Source: Prauserella marina
Lineage (GTDB): Bacteria > Actinomycetota > Actinomycetes > Mycobacteriales > Pseudonocardiaceae
NCBI RefSeq assembly: GCF_002240355.1
Contig: NZ_CP016353.1
Span: 620,001 to 684,000, forward strand
DNA length: 64,000 bases
Reading direction: 5' to 3'
Shown here: one piece after another, positions 53,381-62,837 of the stretch
Layout of the letters: each line of letters opens with the position of its first letter
Position numbering within the stretch: position 1 is the stretch's first letter
Made by a program: the position numbers and the translations under genes
Notes under the pieces: generated by a model
Database searches by the model: none
What the model was told of the DNA's origin: nothing
The model's input: the letters and a program-made list of their open reading frames with translations, nothing else

Positions 53381-53668
53381 GTGCCTGACGGCATCGTCGT
53401 TGATTACCAGACCATCCACACCGCCGCCGATGACTGCAAGGTGACGGGCGGCGAGCTCAGAGGGCTGTTCGAAGACCTCAAAGGACGCCTCGCCCCGCTC
53501 GTCGACAGCTGGCAGGGTGAGGCACAAGGAGCTTGGCAGGCCGTGCAGGCCGAGTGGGACACCAATCTGGAAGATCTCGAAGCGGTGCTCGCCAAGATCG
53601 CGACCGCGCTGCCTCAGATCGCGGACGGCTACCAGTCCACGGACAAGGCCGTGCAGGGGTTCTTCTGA
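53381..53668 (+). CDS. WXG100 protein (EsxU/EsxT-like, second of pair)
   Basis: 95 aa from GTG 53381 with AGGAGG at 53371-53376. The frame runs upstream, but this start has the ribosome site. WQGEAQGAW is the turn; C-terminal YQSTD also fits YxxxD/E. Partner of the preceding gene, 55 bp away. Followed by a strong terminator. Confidence 0.9.
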   Translation: MPDGIVVDYQTIHTAADDCKVTGGELRGLFEDLKGRLAPLVDSWQGEAQGAWQAVQAEWDTNLEDLEAVLAKIATALPQIADGYQSTDKAVQGFF

Positions 53669-53684
53669 TCCATTCCGCACAACG

Positions 53685-53714
53685 ATGAGGGCCCGGTTCG
53701 CGCCGGGCCCTCAT
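53685..53714. terminator. Terminator between esx pair and reverse-strand genes
   Basis: ATGAGGGCCCGG (53685-53696) pairs perfectly with CCGGGCCCTCAT (53703-53714) around a six-base loop. Convergent genes flank it, so it probably ends both transcripts. Confidence 0.8.
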
Positions 53715-53727
53715 AATGCTGTCGACG

Positions 53728-54372
53728 TCAGTTCGGCGCGCCGACCTCATACTCGGGTTTGTCGTTGAGCACCCGGATCGACACGGACTTCGTCTGGCCA
53801 CCGATCTCCACCGTGCACGTGAATTCGTTGCCGGTGTTGATCGCCTGTCGGCCCGGACATTCGACATTGGACACATCGTGCTCGCCGTAGCTGTCGCGAA
53901 GCACCGAGGCGACGTTGGTTTGCAGCGAATCCTGGTCGAGGACGTCGCCACCGAACAGTCCGAGTTGCCACGTCAGGATTCCCGCGCCGACGACGAGAAC
54001 ACCGGCGGCCGAACCTGCGATCCACCAAGTCTTGCGTCGCTTGGGCTTGCGTTCCGGTTTGCGCTCGAAAGCACCGAGACCGCCGTACTGCGACTGAAAA
54101 CTACCGCCGAACGCCGGCTGCGGTCCCGTCTGCGGCTGAGGGGCGTGACCGCCCTGAGTCCCGTAATGGCCATGTCCCTGCGGTGGCGCTTGGTGTTGCG
54201 GGCCCTGCTGTCCGGGATGCCCTGGTTGCCCCTGCTGTCCGCCGTATTGCTGTCCCTGGGGAGCGCCCTGCTGTGGATGTTGTGAATGCTGTGGTGGTCC
54301 CTGTTGCGGGTACCCCTGTGCGGGGCTCGGCGGCTGCCACCATCCTTGTGGCTGGTTCGGTGGCTGTGTCAT
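53728..54372 (-). CDS. DUF4333 membrane protein with Pro/Gln/Gly-rich N-terminus
   Basis: 214 aa. Residues 1-100 are repetitive Gln/Pro/Gly (QQG and QPG runs). A basic patch (KPERKPKRRK) and a transmembrane helix follow (about 115-137). The outside domain (about 143-214) has the DUF4333 pattern with two Cys (VECPG and FTCTVE), probably a disulphide. Role unknown; envelope location is likely. Same strand as, and behind, the lipoprotein gene. Confidence 0.75.
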   Translation of the reverse strand: MTQPPNQPQGWWQPPSPAQGYPQQGPPQHSQHPQQGAPQGQQYGGQQGQPGHPGQQGPQHQAPPQGHGHYGTQGGHAPQPQTGPQPAFGGSFQSQYGGLGAFERKPERKPKRRKTWWIAGSAAGVLVVGAGILTWQLGLFGGDVLDQDSLQTNVASVLRDSYGEHDVSNVECPGRQAINTGNEFTCTVEIGGQTKSVSIRVLNDKPEYEVGAPN

Positions 54373-54415
54373 CAGGCTTCCCCTTGTGGTCGTGATCGTC
54401 GGCTTCGGTGGGCCA

Positions 54416-55351
54416 CTACCCGCCGCTGCTCGTGATCTCGCCCATGCGGTTGTAGTAGTCGTCGATCTCCGCGTCCGTGGTGAGTGCCGTCACCTGATCC
54501 TTCGGCGGGACCTTCGGCAGGTCCTCTTCGGTGGGTGGATCCAGCACTTGGTAGTGCTCCTTGACCTCGAACTCGTGGCCATCCGCCTCGATGAGGCCGT
54601 TCATGCGGATCTCTTTGAGCTTGCCCTCCGGATCGAGTCTGACCTTGGTTTCGATGATGCCGTTCTGCATCTCCTCGGTGATCTGCGCGAGGATCCAGTC
54701 CGGCAGGATGACGACCCGCTGCTTGAGGAACTCCCGGAGCGTGACCTCGGCCGTCAGTTCGATGCTGCCGTCCTGGAAGCTTTTCGCCTGTTTCGCGGCA
54801 TGTCCGTTCTTCAGCGAGCTGGAGATGGTGTCCAGCATGCGGCAGACCATCGTGTAGCCGCCCCAGAAGCAGATGTCGTACCCGCCGGACGTGTACGGCT
54901 GGGACACCCAAGGCGTCGGGGCGAGGGTTTTGTAGACCGGACCGAGATAGGTGTATTCGACGTCACTGCCCGCAGGGTGGAAGTAGTCGCGGTAGTCGGA
55001 GGAGTCCCGGTTGGAGTGGTTCTTGTAAAGCCGCGACGGAGGGCTTCCGACCTGAATGGCGGTGATCGTGCTGTCCGCCTTCTTCTCGTCGATGCGGGTG
55101 AAGGAGCGGTGGGTGCTGCGTCTCGGTTCGGTCTCGCCGAGGTCGTCCGACAGCCGTTCGAGGGTCGCCTTGAACTTGTCACTCACGTAGGCCGCCGCCG
55201 CGTCGCCGTCGGGTATGGCGGTGCCGGAGCGACCCGGTGCGCACGCGGTGACCAGGATGAGTAGCGCTCCGAGCACAGCCAGTGATCGGCGGCCAGCAGG
55301 CCGCCGTCGGGTTGTCGCCCTACTGGCCGCACCGGCCAGCCGCTGAGTCAT
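54416..55351 (-). CDS. Predicted lipoprotein
   Basis: 311 aa. Arg-rich N-terminus, hydrophobic segment, and lipobox LVTAC with Cys37 as lipidation site. The rest is hydrophilic, with paired Cys (YDICFWGGYTMVCRML). I do not recognise the family. Position next to the ESX-4 locus and before rplM, with the DUF4333 gene 43 bp downstream, suggests an envelope role. Confidence 0.7.
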   Translation of the reverse strand: MTQRLAGAASRATTRRRPAGRRSLAVLGALLILVTACAPGRSGTAIPDGDAAAAYVSDKFKATLERLSDDLGETEPRRSTHRSFTRIDEKKADSTITAIQVGSPPSRLYKNHSNRDSSDYRDYFHPAGSDVEYTYLGPVYKTLAPTPWVSQPYTSGGYDICFWGGYTMVCRMLDTISSSLKNGHAAKQAKSFQDGSIELTAEVTLREFLKQRVVILPDWILAQITEEMQNGIIETKVRLDPEGKLKEIRMNGLIEADGHEFEVKEHYQVLDPPTEEDLPKVPPKDQVTALTTDAEIDDYYNRMGEITSSGG

Positions 55352-55537
55352 TTCTTCCGCCCCCCGGAGAGTACGATCGCGGCACGCTGCCGGAGACCCT
55401 AGTATGCGAGAGCGGTGCGGACCCCGCCTTCACCCTTCCCAAAGTGACCGGGTATCTTCGTAAGTTGTTGTGCGCTGCGGCGCGTATGCGCTAGGCCCGC
55501 ACGGACCCCACAAGCACGTTGACGACGAGGTAGACCC

Positions 55538-55986
55538 TTGCCCACGTACAGCCCCAAGCCCGGCGATATCACCCGTGCATGGCACGTGATCGATGCCGAG
55601 GATGTCGTGCTCGGCCGGCTCGCGACCGAGGTCGCTACGCTGCTGCGCGGCAAGCACAAGCCCACCTACGCCCCCCACGTGGACACCGGTGACTTCGTCA
55701 TCATCGTCAACGCCGAGAAGGTGGCGCTCACCGGTAACAAGCGCGAGCAGAAGTTCGCGTACCGGCACAGCGGTTACCCGGGTGGCCTGCGTAAGCGCTC
55801 CTTTGGCGAACTGCTCGACACCAGGCCTGAGCGCCTGGTCGAGAAGGTCGTCAAGGGCATGCTTCCCAAGAACAAGCTCGGCCGCGCCCAGGCGAAGAAG
55901 CTCAAGGTCTACGCCGGCCCCGAGCACCCGCACGCCGCGCAGAAGCCACAGCAGCGCGAGATCACCAAGATCGCTCAGGTGACCCA

Positions 55987-55990
<4 letters not shown>
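55538..55990 (+). CDS. rplM: 50S ribosomal protein L13
   Basis: 150 aa from TTG 55538, with GACGAGG upstream. [19 protein letters not shown] start (read in part), and [17 protein letters not shown]. An early assembly protein of the 50S. TAGTAT at 55400-55405 is a possible -10 without a clear -35. Overlaps rpsI by four bases. Confidence 0.97.
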
Positions 55991-56475
<485 letters not shown>

Positions 56476-56491
56476 CGCGCAGCTCGCAACG

Positions 56492-56533
56492 CACAGAAGC
56501 GCCCTTCCGATATTACGGATGGGCGCTTCTGTG
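56492..56533 (+). terminator. Terminator after rpsI
   Basis: CACAGAAGCGCCC (56492-56504) pairs perfectly with GGGCGCTTCTGTG (56521-56533); inside, TCCG and CGGA extend the stem around ATATTA. It starts 16 bp after the rpsI stop. No U run. Confidence 0.75.
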
Positions 56534-56550
56534 CTCTCCGGCCCCGGAAC

Positions 56551-56583
56551 CCCCGAACCGCGTTTAGCCGGCTAAACGCGCCG
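56551..56583. repeat. Palindromic repeat unit 15
   Basis: CCCCGAACCGCGTTTAGC-CG-GCTAAACGCGCCG. It directly follows the rpsI terminator and precedes glmM. Confidence 0.75.
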
Positions 56584-56710
56584 CGTGCGTACCGGGCTGG
56601 GGCGTCATCGTCGTGGCCGCTAGGTTGTTCGGGTCGCTCACGCACAAGCAGCGGTGGGACGTACACGGTGCCGCACCGGTCCAACCCACCCGAACACGGA
56701 GGTCGAGGAT

Positions 56711-58045
56711 ATGGCCCGCCTTTTCGGCACCGATGGAGTGCGCGGCCTCGCCAACGCCGAACTCACCCCGGAGTTGGCGATGTCCGTGGCGGCCAGTGCC
56801 GCCAGAGTGCTCGCGGCACACGACCGCTCGCACCGGCCGGTGGCCATCGTCGGCCGCGACCCGAGGGCCAGCGGCGAGATGCTCGAAGCCGCCGTTGTCG
56901 CCGGACTCGCCTCCGCAGGTGCTGATGTGCTGCGAGTGGGTGTGTTGCCGACACCGGGCGTCGCTCACCTCGTCGGTGACCTTTCGGCCGATCTCGGCGT
57001 CATGATCTCCGCCTCACACAACCCCATGCCGGACAACGGGATCAAATTGTTCGGAGAGGGTGGTCACAAACTGCCCGACGGGATCGAGGACGAGATCGAG
57101 GCCGGTCTCGGTTCCGAGGCGCTCAGGCCGACGGGCGCGCAGATCGGCCGCGTATCCGACGTCGACGACGCGCTCGACCGCTACATCGCGCACCTCATGA
57201 CCGCGACGCCGCACCCACTCGCGGGGCTCAGGGTCGTCGTCGACTGCGCGAACGGTGCCGCTTCCGTCGCCGCGCCCGAGGCATATCGCAAGGCGGGTGC
57301 CGACGTGATCGCCCTGCACGCGGAACCGGACGGCGTGAACATCAATGACGGCTGTGGCTCGACGCACCCCGAGCTGCTGAGTGCCGCCGTGGTCGAGCAC
57401 GGTGCCGACCTCGGCATCGCGCACGACGGCGACGCCGACCGGTGTCTCGCCATTGACTCGTCGGGGAACCTCGTCGACGGTGACCAGATCATGGCCGTGC
57501 TGGCGGTCGCCATGGCCGACACCGGTGAACTCGTGGAGCGCACCCTCGTCGCGACCGTGATGAGCAACCTCGGCCTGCACCTCGCCATCAAGGAACACGG
57601 CATGACGTTGCGGACCACCGCCGTTGGTGACCGCTACGTGCTTGAGGAATTGCGCTCCGGTGGTTTCTCGCTCGGCGGCGAACAGTCGGGACACGTCGTT
57701 TTTCCCGCGCACGCCACCACCGGCGACGGACTGCTCACCGCGCTGCGATTGATGAGCAGGGTCGCCGAGACCGGACGGTCACTGGCCGAACTCGCGGGTG
57801 TCATGCGCAGGCTGCCCCAGGTGCTCATCAACGTGCGGGTCGCCGACAAGAACGCGGTCGCGGCCTCGCCAGCGGTGAAGGAGGCCGTCGACGCGGTGAC
57901 TGCCGAACTGGGCGCCGAAGGGCGTGTCCTGTTGCGGCCGTCGGGAACAGAGCAACTGGTGCGCGTCATGGTCGAGGCGACGGCTGAGGACATCGCCCAG
58001 GCCGCGGCGGACCGGCTCGCCGGCGTGGTCGCCACTGTCTCCTGA
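56711..58045 (+). CDS. glmM: Phosphoglucosamine mutase
   Basis: 444 aa from ATG 56711 ([11 protein letters not shown] follows), with GGAGG upstream. The frame is open to 56654, but only this start fits the family. Phosphoserine Ser102 is in [12 protein letters not shown] and the metal loop is DGDADR. Converts glucosamine-6-phosphate to glucosamine-1-phosphate for cell wall and mycothiol precursors. glmS, the preceding step, lies 5 kb downstream. Confidence 0.97.
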   Translation: MARLFGTDGVRGLANAELTPELAMSVAASAARVLAAHDRSHRPVAIVGRDPRASGEMLEAAVVAGLASAGADVLRVGVLPTPGVAHLVGDLSADLGVMISASHNPMPDNGIKLFGEGGHKLPDGIEDEIEAGLGSEALRPTGAQIGRVSDVDDALDRYIAHLMTATPHPLAGLRVVVDCANGAASVAAPEAYRKAGADVIALHAEPDGVNINDGCGSTHPELLSAAVVEHGADLGIAHDGDADRCLAIDSSGNLVDGDQIMAVLAVAMADTGELVERTLVATVMSNLGLHLAIKEHGMTLRTTAVGDRYVLEELRSGGFSLGGEQSGHVVFPAHATTGDGLLTALRLMSRVAETGRSLAELAGVMRRLPQVLINVRVADKNAVAASPAVKEAVDAVTAELGAEGRVLLRPSGTEQLVRVMVEATAEDIAQAAADRLAGVVATVS

Positions 58046-58203
58046 CCGCCGGAATCCCTTGCGCTGTTTGGAAACGCAAATCCTTCATCTCGGTGCGTGC
58101 TGACCTGCGCGTCGGTACATTTTGTGCGTTGGCGACGGCACCGGGTCGTTTCTCCGCGCGTCGTAACGGCGTTCGCACACGAAGAGCTTGAGGGGGAGCT
58201 GGA

Positions 58204-58572
58204 GTGACCACGGTACCCAGGGGCAACGGCGACGATTCGTCCAGTTCGGGTGTCAGCGCGCCGGACGGCTACACGGCCGACACCGGAAGCATGGTGAGCC
58301 AGGCGCAAGCCATCAGCGACGCGGTGGAAGAGGCGCAGCCGGAGGCCGAGAACCTTGGAGCGACCGAGGTCGCCGGGGCGGACTTCGGAATCGCCCACGC
58401 CGAGCGGGCCGCCGGCTACACGGCCGCGGTGCGGACTCTCGGCGAAGGCGCGATGGCCATGTGCGGCTCGTTGCTGGCTCTCGCGGGCTCGATCGGCGGC
58501 GCCGGTGAGCAGTACGCGTCCGCCGAAGCCGAACAGCAGTCCTCGGTGAACCAGTCGGGGAGCGGGCTGTGA
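58204..58572 (+). CDS. EspC-like small type VII substrate candidate
   Basis: 122 aa from GTG 58204 with GGGGGAG upstream. No signal peptide. Gly/Ser-rich start, helical middle (HAERAAGYTAAVRTLGEGAM) and C-terminal YASAE, a YxxxE export-type motif, followed by a Gln/Ser tail. It resembles the EspC/DUF2580-type partners of ESX systems. It overlaps the next gene by four bases. In M. tuberculosis two uncharacterised genes (Rv3440c, Rv3439c) follow glmM in a like small-large order; orthology is my inference. Confidence 0.65.
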   Translation: MTTVPRGNGDDSSSSGVSAPDGYTADTGSMVSQAQAISDAVEEAQPEAENLGATEVAGADFGIAHAERAAGYTAAVRTLGEGAMAMCGSLLALAGSIGGAGEQYASAEAEQQSSVNQSGSGL

Positions 58573-60809
58573 GCAAGACCTGGGAAGAGACACAGGCGCT
58601 GCTGGACGACCCCTACGTTTCCGCGCAGACGAAAGAAGCATTGCTCGTCGCGTACCTGCGTGCTGGCGGTTTCAACCCCGCGGCCACGGCGTACGTCGAC
58701 CAGTACAACCTCGATGGGAACTACTACGGCTACGGGCTCGCCGACGTCGATACGGTCTACGAACAGGCCGAGAGCGAGTCGGAGACGGAGGGCTACCGGG
58801 ACCGGCAGGTCACGGGGCGCATCAGTGACAACCAGTCGGAACTCGACAACGCCGTGGCCCCAGGTTCCGGCAGCGGCGCCATTACGACGTCGGACGAATT
58901 GTTCGACCTCGCCGAACCGGCGCTCGAAGTGTTCGAGACCTTCATTCCCATCGACGACGAGGCACCCAGCGAGTCCAGGCACATCGACAGTCCGCTGACC
59001 TACGACGCCATCAAGAGGGCGTTCGACGAGCAGCGAGGTATCGACTTCCGGAAGTTCCTGGACGAGGCACAGCGGCTCAGGGACACGCACGACACGCTCA
59101 AGGATCTGCACAACATCACCGAATCGAACCTCAACACCCTGTACCAGGACTGGACCGGGGACGGGGCGAACGCCTCCTATCAGAAGTACAGCGAGGACAT
59201 CGCTCCCAACATCGGCGATCTGCTCGAAGCACTGGAGGGTTCGGCCGACGTTATCGAGGCCGCGGTCCAAGCGGTGTACGAAGCCTGTAAGGCCAAGGCC
59301 GGCGAGGTCATCGCCATGTATCAGTCCACTGTGGGCGCCGCGATTCCGGGAACCGCGAGCAAGGTGATGACGTTGGCGCGAGGGGATTTCGACTCTCAGG
59401 ACGCGGTTCTCGAAGTGGCCGCGTGGGTCGACGCGGAGACCGGCAGCAATCTCGAATCGACGCTGAGAGCCGATGACTTTGCCCTCAACGATGAGAACAA
59501 AGCGCTGGCCATCACCCAATGCAAGACCTGGATCCAGAATTCGTGGAACCCGGACCTGTACGACAACCTCTACGAGCGGTTCACCGGCGTCTGTAAGGAC
59601 ACGAAGGAAGCCGTCGATCGGGCGTGGGGTGACCTCAACGAATTCCTCAAGGATTACGAGAACAAATTCCCTGAGGACAGCGGTGATTACCCGCTACCGC
59701 CGCCGGAAACGCCGCAACCCGAGGACGGCGGGACCGGGCCGAGCGGTGACGCAAATGGTATCAACGGGGGCAGCCCAGGTGGTGGATCCTCACCACCCGC
59801 TGCTGAGCCAGGGGAAGGGGCGGCAGAACCGGGTTCGAATCCGGTGACCGGTGACGATCTCGACATCGATCCCGAGGCGGGCAAGCCCTGCCCGATCGAC
59901 GAGGCCATCAAGGACTCCGGGCACGACCGGGGCACGTTGACCGTCGAGAAGGATGACAACACCTTCGAAATGACCGAGCCCGACGAAGACGGCAAGATGG
60001 AGGTCTTCATCGACGACGGGACGGGCGAACCGAAGGTGTACCAACTCGATTTCGGTGCCGGCGAAGACAGCGCGAGTGATCAGTTCGGGCCGGAAGGCTC
60101 CGGTGAGGAAGGCGAAGAACAGGTGTACCGCCCTGGCCCCGACCGCAAGATCCACATCGAGGACGGTGATCTCACGATCGCCGCGGAGCAGCCGGATGGA
60201 CCGGAGGGGCCGACAAGGGTCACCTTCGATGACGGCACGCCGTCGCCGACGACGTACACGCTCGGAGAGAACAGGAACGAGTCAGGGCAAACGCAGGACC
60301 CCATCGCTCCGCGGGAATCCATCCGCACGATGCCGGGAGCTCCGGTTTCCGTTGCGGTGCAAGGAGAAAACGGCGACGGCGAGCCCGTCACCCCTTCGGT
60401 GGTGGACGGTGGTGGGTTCCCCGGCGCGAACGTTGGCGGTGGGCACCACGGAGCCCTTGCCGACATGAGTGAGCAGGGCGATGTGGACACCGGTGGCGAC
60501 ATTGTCGACGAGGGCGAGGTGCGGGATCCAGCGCAGGCGACGACGCTCTCTGCGGGGTCCGCGCAGGCGGGTATCGCCACCGCACCGGGTGGCATGGGTG
60601 ATGCGCCTCCCGCGGCCCAAGGCGGTACCGGCGGCGGGGCCGGTGGCATGGGCATGATGGGTGGTTACGGCAACCAATCGGGAGACCAGGACCGCACCAC
60701 CAACCCGTATCGCATCGACGGTGGCATCTTCGGCAATACGGTTGGCGGCAACCGCATCAGCGGATCGTTGCACGACGAGGACGAACGCTCGATCTGGTAT
60801 GACCGGTGA
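58569..60809 (+). CDS. Large WXG-type helical protein, candidate type VII effector
   Basis: 746 aa, acidic. The N-terminal 60 aa are Tyr-rich. Residues about 145-260 form a WXG100-like helical pair with LYQDWTGDGANASYQ (Trp195-Thr-Gly197). A second helical part to about 375 follows, then a Pro/Gly/Glu linker. Two related beta segments lie at about 456-500 and 525-565 (FIDDGTGEPKVYQLDFG and VTFDDGTPSPTTYTLG). The end is Gly-rich and closes DERSIWYDR. No catalytic motif found. Its ATG overlaps the EspC-like gene. It may be a secreted structural or effector protein; no toxin domain is visible. Confidence 0.6.
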   Translation: MSKTWEETQALLDDPYVSAQTKEALLVAYLRAGGFNPAATAYVDQYNLDGNYYGYGLADVDTVYEQAESESETEGYRDRQVTGRISDNQSELDNAVAPGSGSGAITTSDELFDLAEPALEVFETFIPIDDEAPSESRHIDSPLTYDAIKRAFDEQRGIDFRKFLDEAQRLRDTHDTLKDLHNITESNLNTLYQDWTGDGANASYQKYSEDIAPNIGDLLEALEGSADVIEAAVQAVYEACKAKAGEVIAMYQSTVGAAIPGTASKVMTLARGDFDSQDAVLEVAAWVDAETGSNLESTLRADDFALNDENKALAITQCKTWIQNSWNPDLYDNLYERFTGVCKDTKEAVDRAWGDLNEFLKDYENKFPEDSGDYPLPPPETPQPEDGGTGPSGDANGINGGSPGGGSSPPAAEPGEGAAEPGSNPVTGDDLDIDPEAGKPCPIDEAIKDSGHDRGTLTVEKDDNTFEMTEPDEDGKMEVFIDDGTGEPKVYQLDFGAGEDSASDQFGPEGSGEEGEEQVYRPGPDRKIHIEDGDLTIAAEQPDGPEGPTRVTFDDGTPSPTTYTLGENRNESGQTQDPIAPRESIRTMPGAPVSVAVQGENGDGEPVTPSVVDGGGFPGANVGGGHHGALADMSEQGDVDTGGDIVDEGEVRDPAQATTLSAGSAQAGIATAPGGMGDAPPAAQGGTGGGAGGMGMMGGYGNQSGDQDRTTNPYRIDGGIFGNTVGGNRISGSLHDEDERSIWYDR

Positions 60810-60831
60810 CCGCACGAGGACAGGAGAGCTG

Positions 60832-61275
60832 ATGGCGCGGGGAAAAGCCGAGGCGGCCGTCTCCCGGATCAAGGCCATCGGCAGGGAGATGGCCGAACGC
60901 AGGGCGTTGAGAGAACGCAACGCGGCGAGCGTGAGGAAACGGTCCAGGGAAAGCCTTCTGGCACAGGGGAAGGTCGCCGCGAAGGCGGCCGAACACCTCG
61001 GGGAACTCGGGCGCAGGCGGAAGCAAGCAGGCGGCTGGAACACCGAGAAGTCCTTGTCGGGCAAGATCGACGTCATGGGATTCGGCGCTGAGGACGAACA
61101 ACGCGAAGCCACCTTTTCCCACTATGGAACGGGAAGCGCCAGCCCGCCTCCGGCGCCGTCGCTCGAATTGCCCGAGGCGCGGCGGGAACCGCCTCAGCCG
61201 AGAAGGGCGCGACACGCCCGTCAGGAGGATCAGTTCGACGATGACGATTTCTCCAACAGCTCCTGGCTGAAATAA
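60832..61275 (+). CDS. Basic hypothetical protein, third gene of the glmM-glmS insert
   Basis: 147 aa from ATG 60832 with AGGAGAG upstream; an in-frame ATG at 60799 inside the previous gene is an alternative. The N-terminal 70 aa are an Arg/Lys/Ala helix (GKAEAAVSRIKAIGREMAERR). The C-terminal part is Pro/Arg-rich and ends in an acidic run (EDQFDDDDFSNSSWLK). No membrane helix. Unknown family. Position suggests a chaperone or partner for the large WXG-type protein. Confidence 0.5.
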   Translation: MARGKAEAAVSRIKAIGREMAERRALRERNAASVRKRSRESLLAQGKVAAKAAEHLGELGRRRKQAGGWNTEKSLSGKIDVMGFGAEDEQREATFSHYGTGSASPPPAPSLELPEARREPPQPRRARHARQEDQFDDDDFSNSSWLK

Positions 61276-61319
61276 ACGCCGTCGTCATGTAGCGGGCCGA
61301 CGAGATCAAACGGCTCGTG

Positions 61320-61433
61320 TGCAGGGTGCTTGAGGTCGACCGGCGGTCGAGGCCGAGCTGCGGATGGGTGCGGAGCAACGCGCTCGCCTTCGGTGGCAAC
61401 AACGCGGTCGTCTTGCTGCGCAAGCGGCCGTGA
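61320..61433 (+). pseudogene. Remnant of a beta-ketoacyl synthase C-terminus
   Basis: The frame ending TGA 61431-61433 reads NALAFGGNNAVVLLRKRP at its end, the closing strand of a condensing enzyme. Only this fragment is left; upstream codons are not ketosynthase-like. It overlaps the GTG of the next remnant by four bases, as adjacent ketosynthase genes often do. Confidence 0.6.
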
Positions 61434-61975
61434 CCACGGCGGGGAAGCCGGTGATCACGGCCTGGTCGGCGATTTCCGTCCTCGGTATCGGGAAGACGCC
61501 CTTTGCCGGTCGCGGGCGGGCGGATGTCCGGGATCGGGGTGTTGCCTGCGCCGCGCGGCTGCTGGCCTCGGGGAGGGCGAGTGGCGTCGTGTGCGGGTCG
61601 GTCGAGGAATACAGCGCCTAACCTGCCTGGCTCGAATGGCATCGGGCGCGCACGAGGGTTGCCGTCGACGGTGGTCTTGCTTCGGCGCTCGAAATCTGCC
61701 TGCGGCAGTTGTTCATCCAGACCGGCGTCGCGGTGGGCGAGCCGGCCACCGCGGAACAGTTAGCGGGCGGAATGCTGTTTGGGGGACGCTGCCGCAGGTG
61801 GTGCTGAACCCTGCCGACGTGGTCGGTGATGTGGGTGCCGCGACAGGCCCGTTCCAGGTCGCGGCCCTGCTGGGGCGCCAGGGATCGGCCGCTGACAAGC
61901 GTGGAGAACGACGGCTCGGTGGGCTGTGCGCTGCTGGGGGTGTTCAGCGAGCCGCTGGCTCCCGGTCGAGCGTGA
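61430..61975 (+). pseudogene. Decayed beta-ketoacyl synthase (chain-length-factor-like)
   Basis: Starts VITAWSAISVLGIGKTPFAG (N-terminus), jumps to ARLLASGRASGVVCGSVEEYSA and hits TAA at 61619-61621. It continues in frame as PAWLEWHRAR and ALEICLRQLFIQTGVAVGE, breaks at the palindromic repeat (61755-61785), then resumes in another frame as DVVGDVGAATGPFQVAALL and in the first as SVENDGSVGCALLGVF. Thus internal deletions, one stop and two frame changes. With the previous fragment it marks a lost type II polyketide or aryl-polyene-like gene pair. It overlaps the end of the hydrolase gene. Confidence 0.65.
61755..61785. repeat. Palindromic repeat unit 16, inside a pseudogene
   Basis: AACAGTTAGC-GG-GCGGAATGCTGTTTGGGGG. 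It lies exactly where the ketosynthase remnant loses frame and a block of conserved sequence. Confidence 0.7.
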
Positions 61976-62759
61976 GATGCGCCGCTTTGAGGTCGGCTTC
62001 GAGCAGGGGCCGGTATCGGTCCGTGCCGGTCAGCTCGGTGAGGAAGAAGGCGGTGAGCAGTGCGCGGACGGTGCGCTGAGTCGGCCTGTGGGGCTTGCCG
62101 TGCAGCAGTGGCTGGCTCCAGTGCATCCCTTCGGTGACCGCGAGATGAGACGACTTCGGCAGGGTCCGCAGCCGGACCGGACCGGCCCAGGCGTCGGCGA
62201 TGGCGGCGGCATTGCCCTCGGCCGGCGCGACCATGTCCTCGTCGGCGACCAGGTGAAGGCCGGGTGCGGTGACGGTCTGTGCCGCGATGGTGGCCGGTGG
62301 CATCGTCTGGGCGGCGGTTATGGTCGCGACGGCCCTGATGGTGTGGGTGGGTTCACTCGCGGCGGCGAGAACGGCGGACCCCCCGCCGATGGAGTGCCCA
62401 GCCAGTCCCACCTTCGCCGGATCGACACTGATGCCGTCCGGGCCGAGGCGAACGCCGGTGACCAGGTCGAGCGCCGAGCGAAGATCCGCGGCGAAAGCGC
62501 GGTGTGACGGCAGCGGACCACGCTGAGTGGCAGGAGCCGCCGCCACGATGCCCCAGCTCGCGAGGTGGCGAAGCAGTTCGCGGTACCGACCGGGGGGCTG
62601 GAGCCAGCCGTGGCCGAAGGCGATCGCAGGCAGGTTGAGCCCCCGCGCCGGTGTGTAGACGACACCGGGGAGGCCGACGAGCGCGAGGTCGCCACGCAGC
62701 ACGTCGTGCGGACCGGGGTGGGTCAGGTCCTCAAGTAACTGCTTCGGCTTGCTGGCCAT
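61944..62759 (-). CDS. Alpha/beta hydrolase, dienelactone-hydrolase/chlorophyllase-like
   Basis: 271 aa from ATG 62759 (ASKPKQLLEDLTHPGPHDVLRG follows); the frame extends 28 codons further without support. The nucleophile elbow is GHSIGGGSA. The oxyanion strand is AFGHGW, the acid is in LVADEDMVAP and the His in KSSHLAV. No signal peptide, so probably cytoplasmic. Substrate unknown; cutinase/PETase-type relatives exist but are secreted. Its 3' end overlaps the ketosynthase remnant. Confidence 0.8.
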   Translation of the reverse strand: MASKPKQLLEDLTHPGPHDVLRGDLALVGLPGVVYTPARGLNLPAIAFGHGWLQPPGRYRELLRHLASWGIVAAAPATQRGPLPSHRAFAADLRSALDLVTGVRLGPDGISVDPAKVGLAGHSIGGGSAVLAAASEPTHTIRAVATITAAQTMPPATIAAQTVTAPGLHLVADEDMVAPAEGNAAAIADAWAGPVRLRTLPKSSHLAVTEGMHWSQPLLHGKPHRPTQRTVRALLTAFFLTELTGTDRYRPLLEADLKAAHLTLDREPAAR

Positions 62760-62837
62760 GGCTGGGAGGGTATCCGAATGACCAGGCCGAGGCTGGCATA
62801 CCCGGTCACCGTGCGTTGAGTGGTTCCGCGGCGCGAG

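Noticed and set aside
59828-59845. T-arm-like sequence ACCGG-GTTCGAAT-CCGGT, as in a tRNA or attachment site
   Set aside because: It lies inside the coding frame of the 746-aa gene with no acceptor, D-arm or anticodon parts around it.
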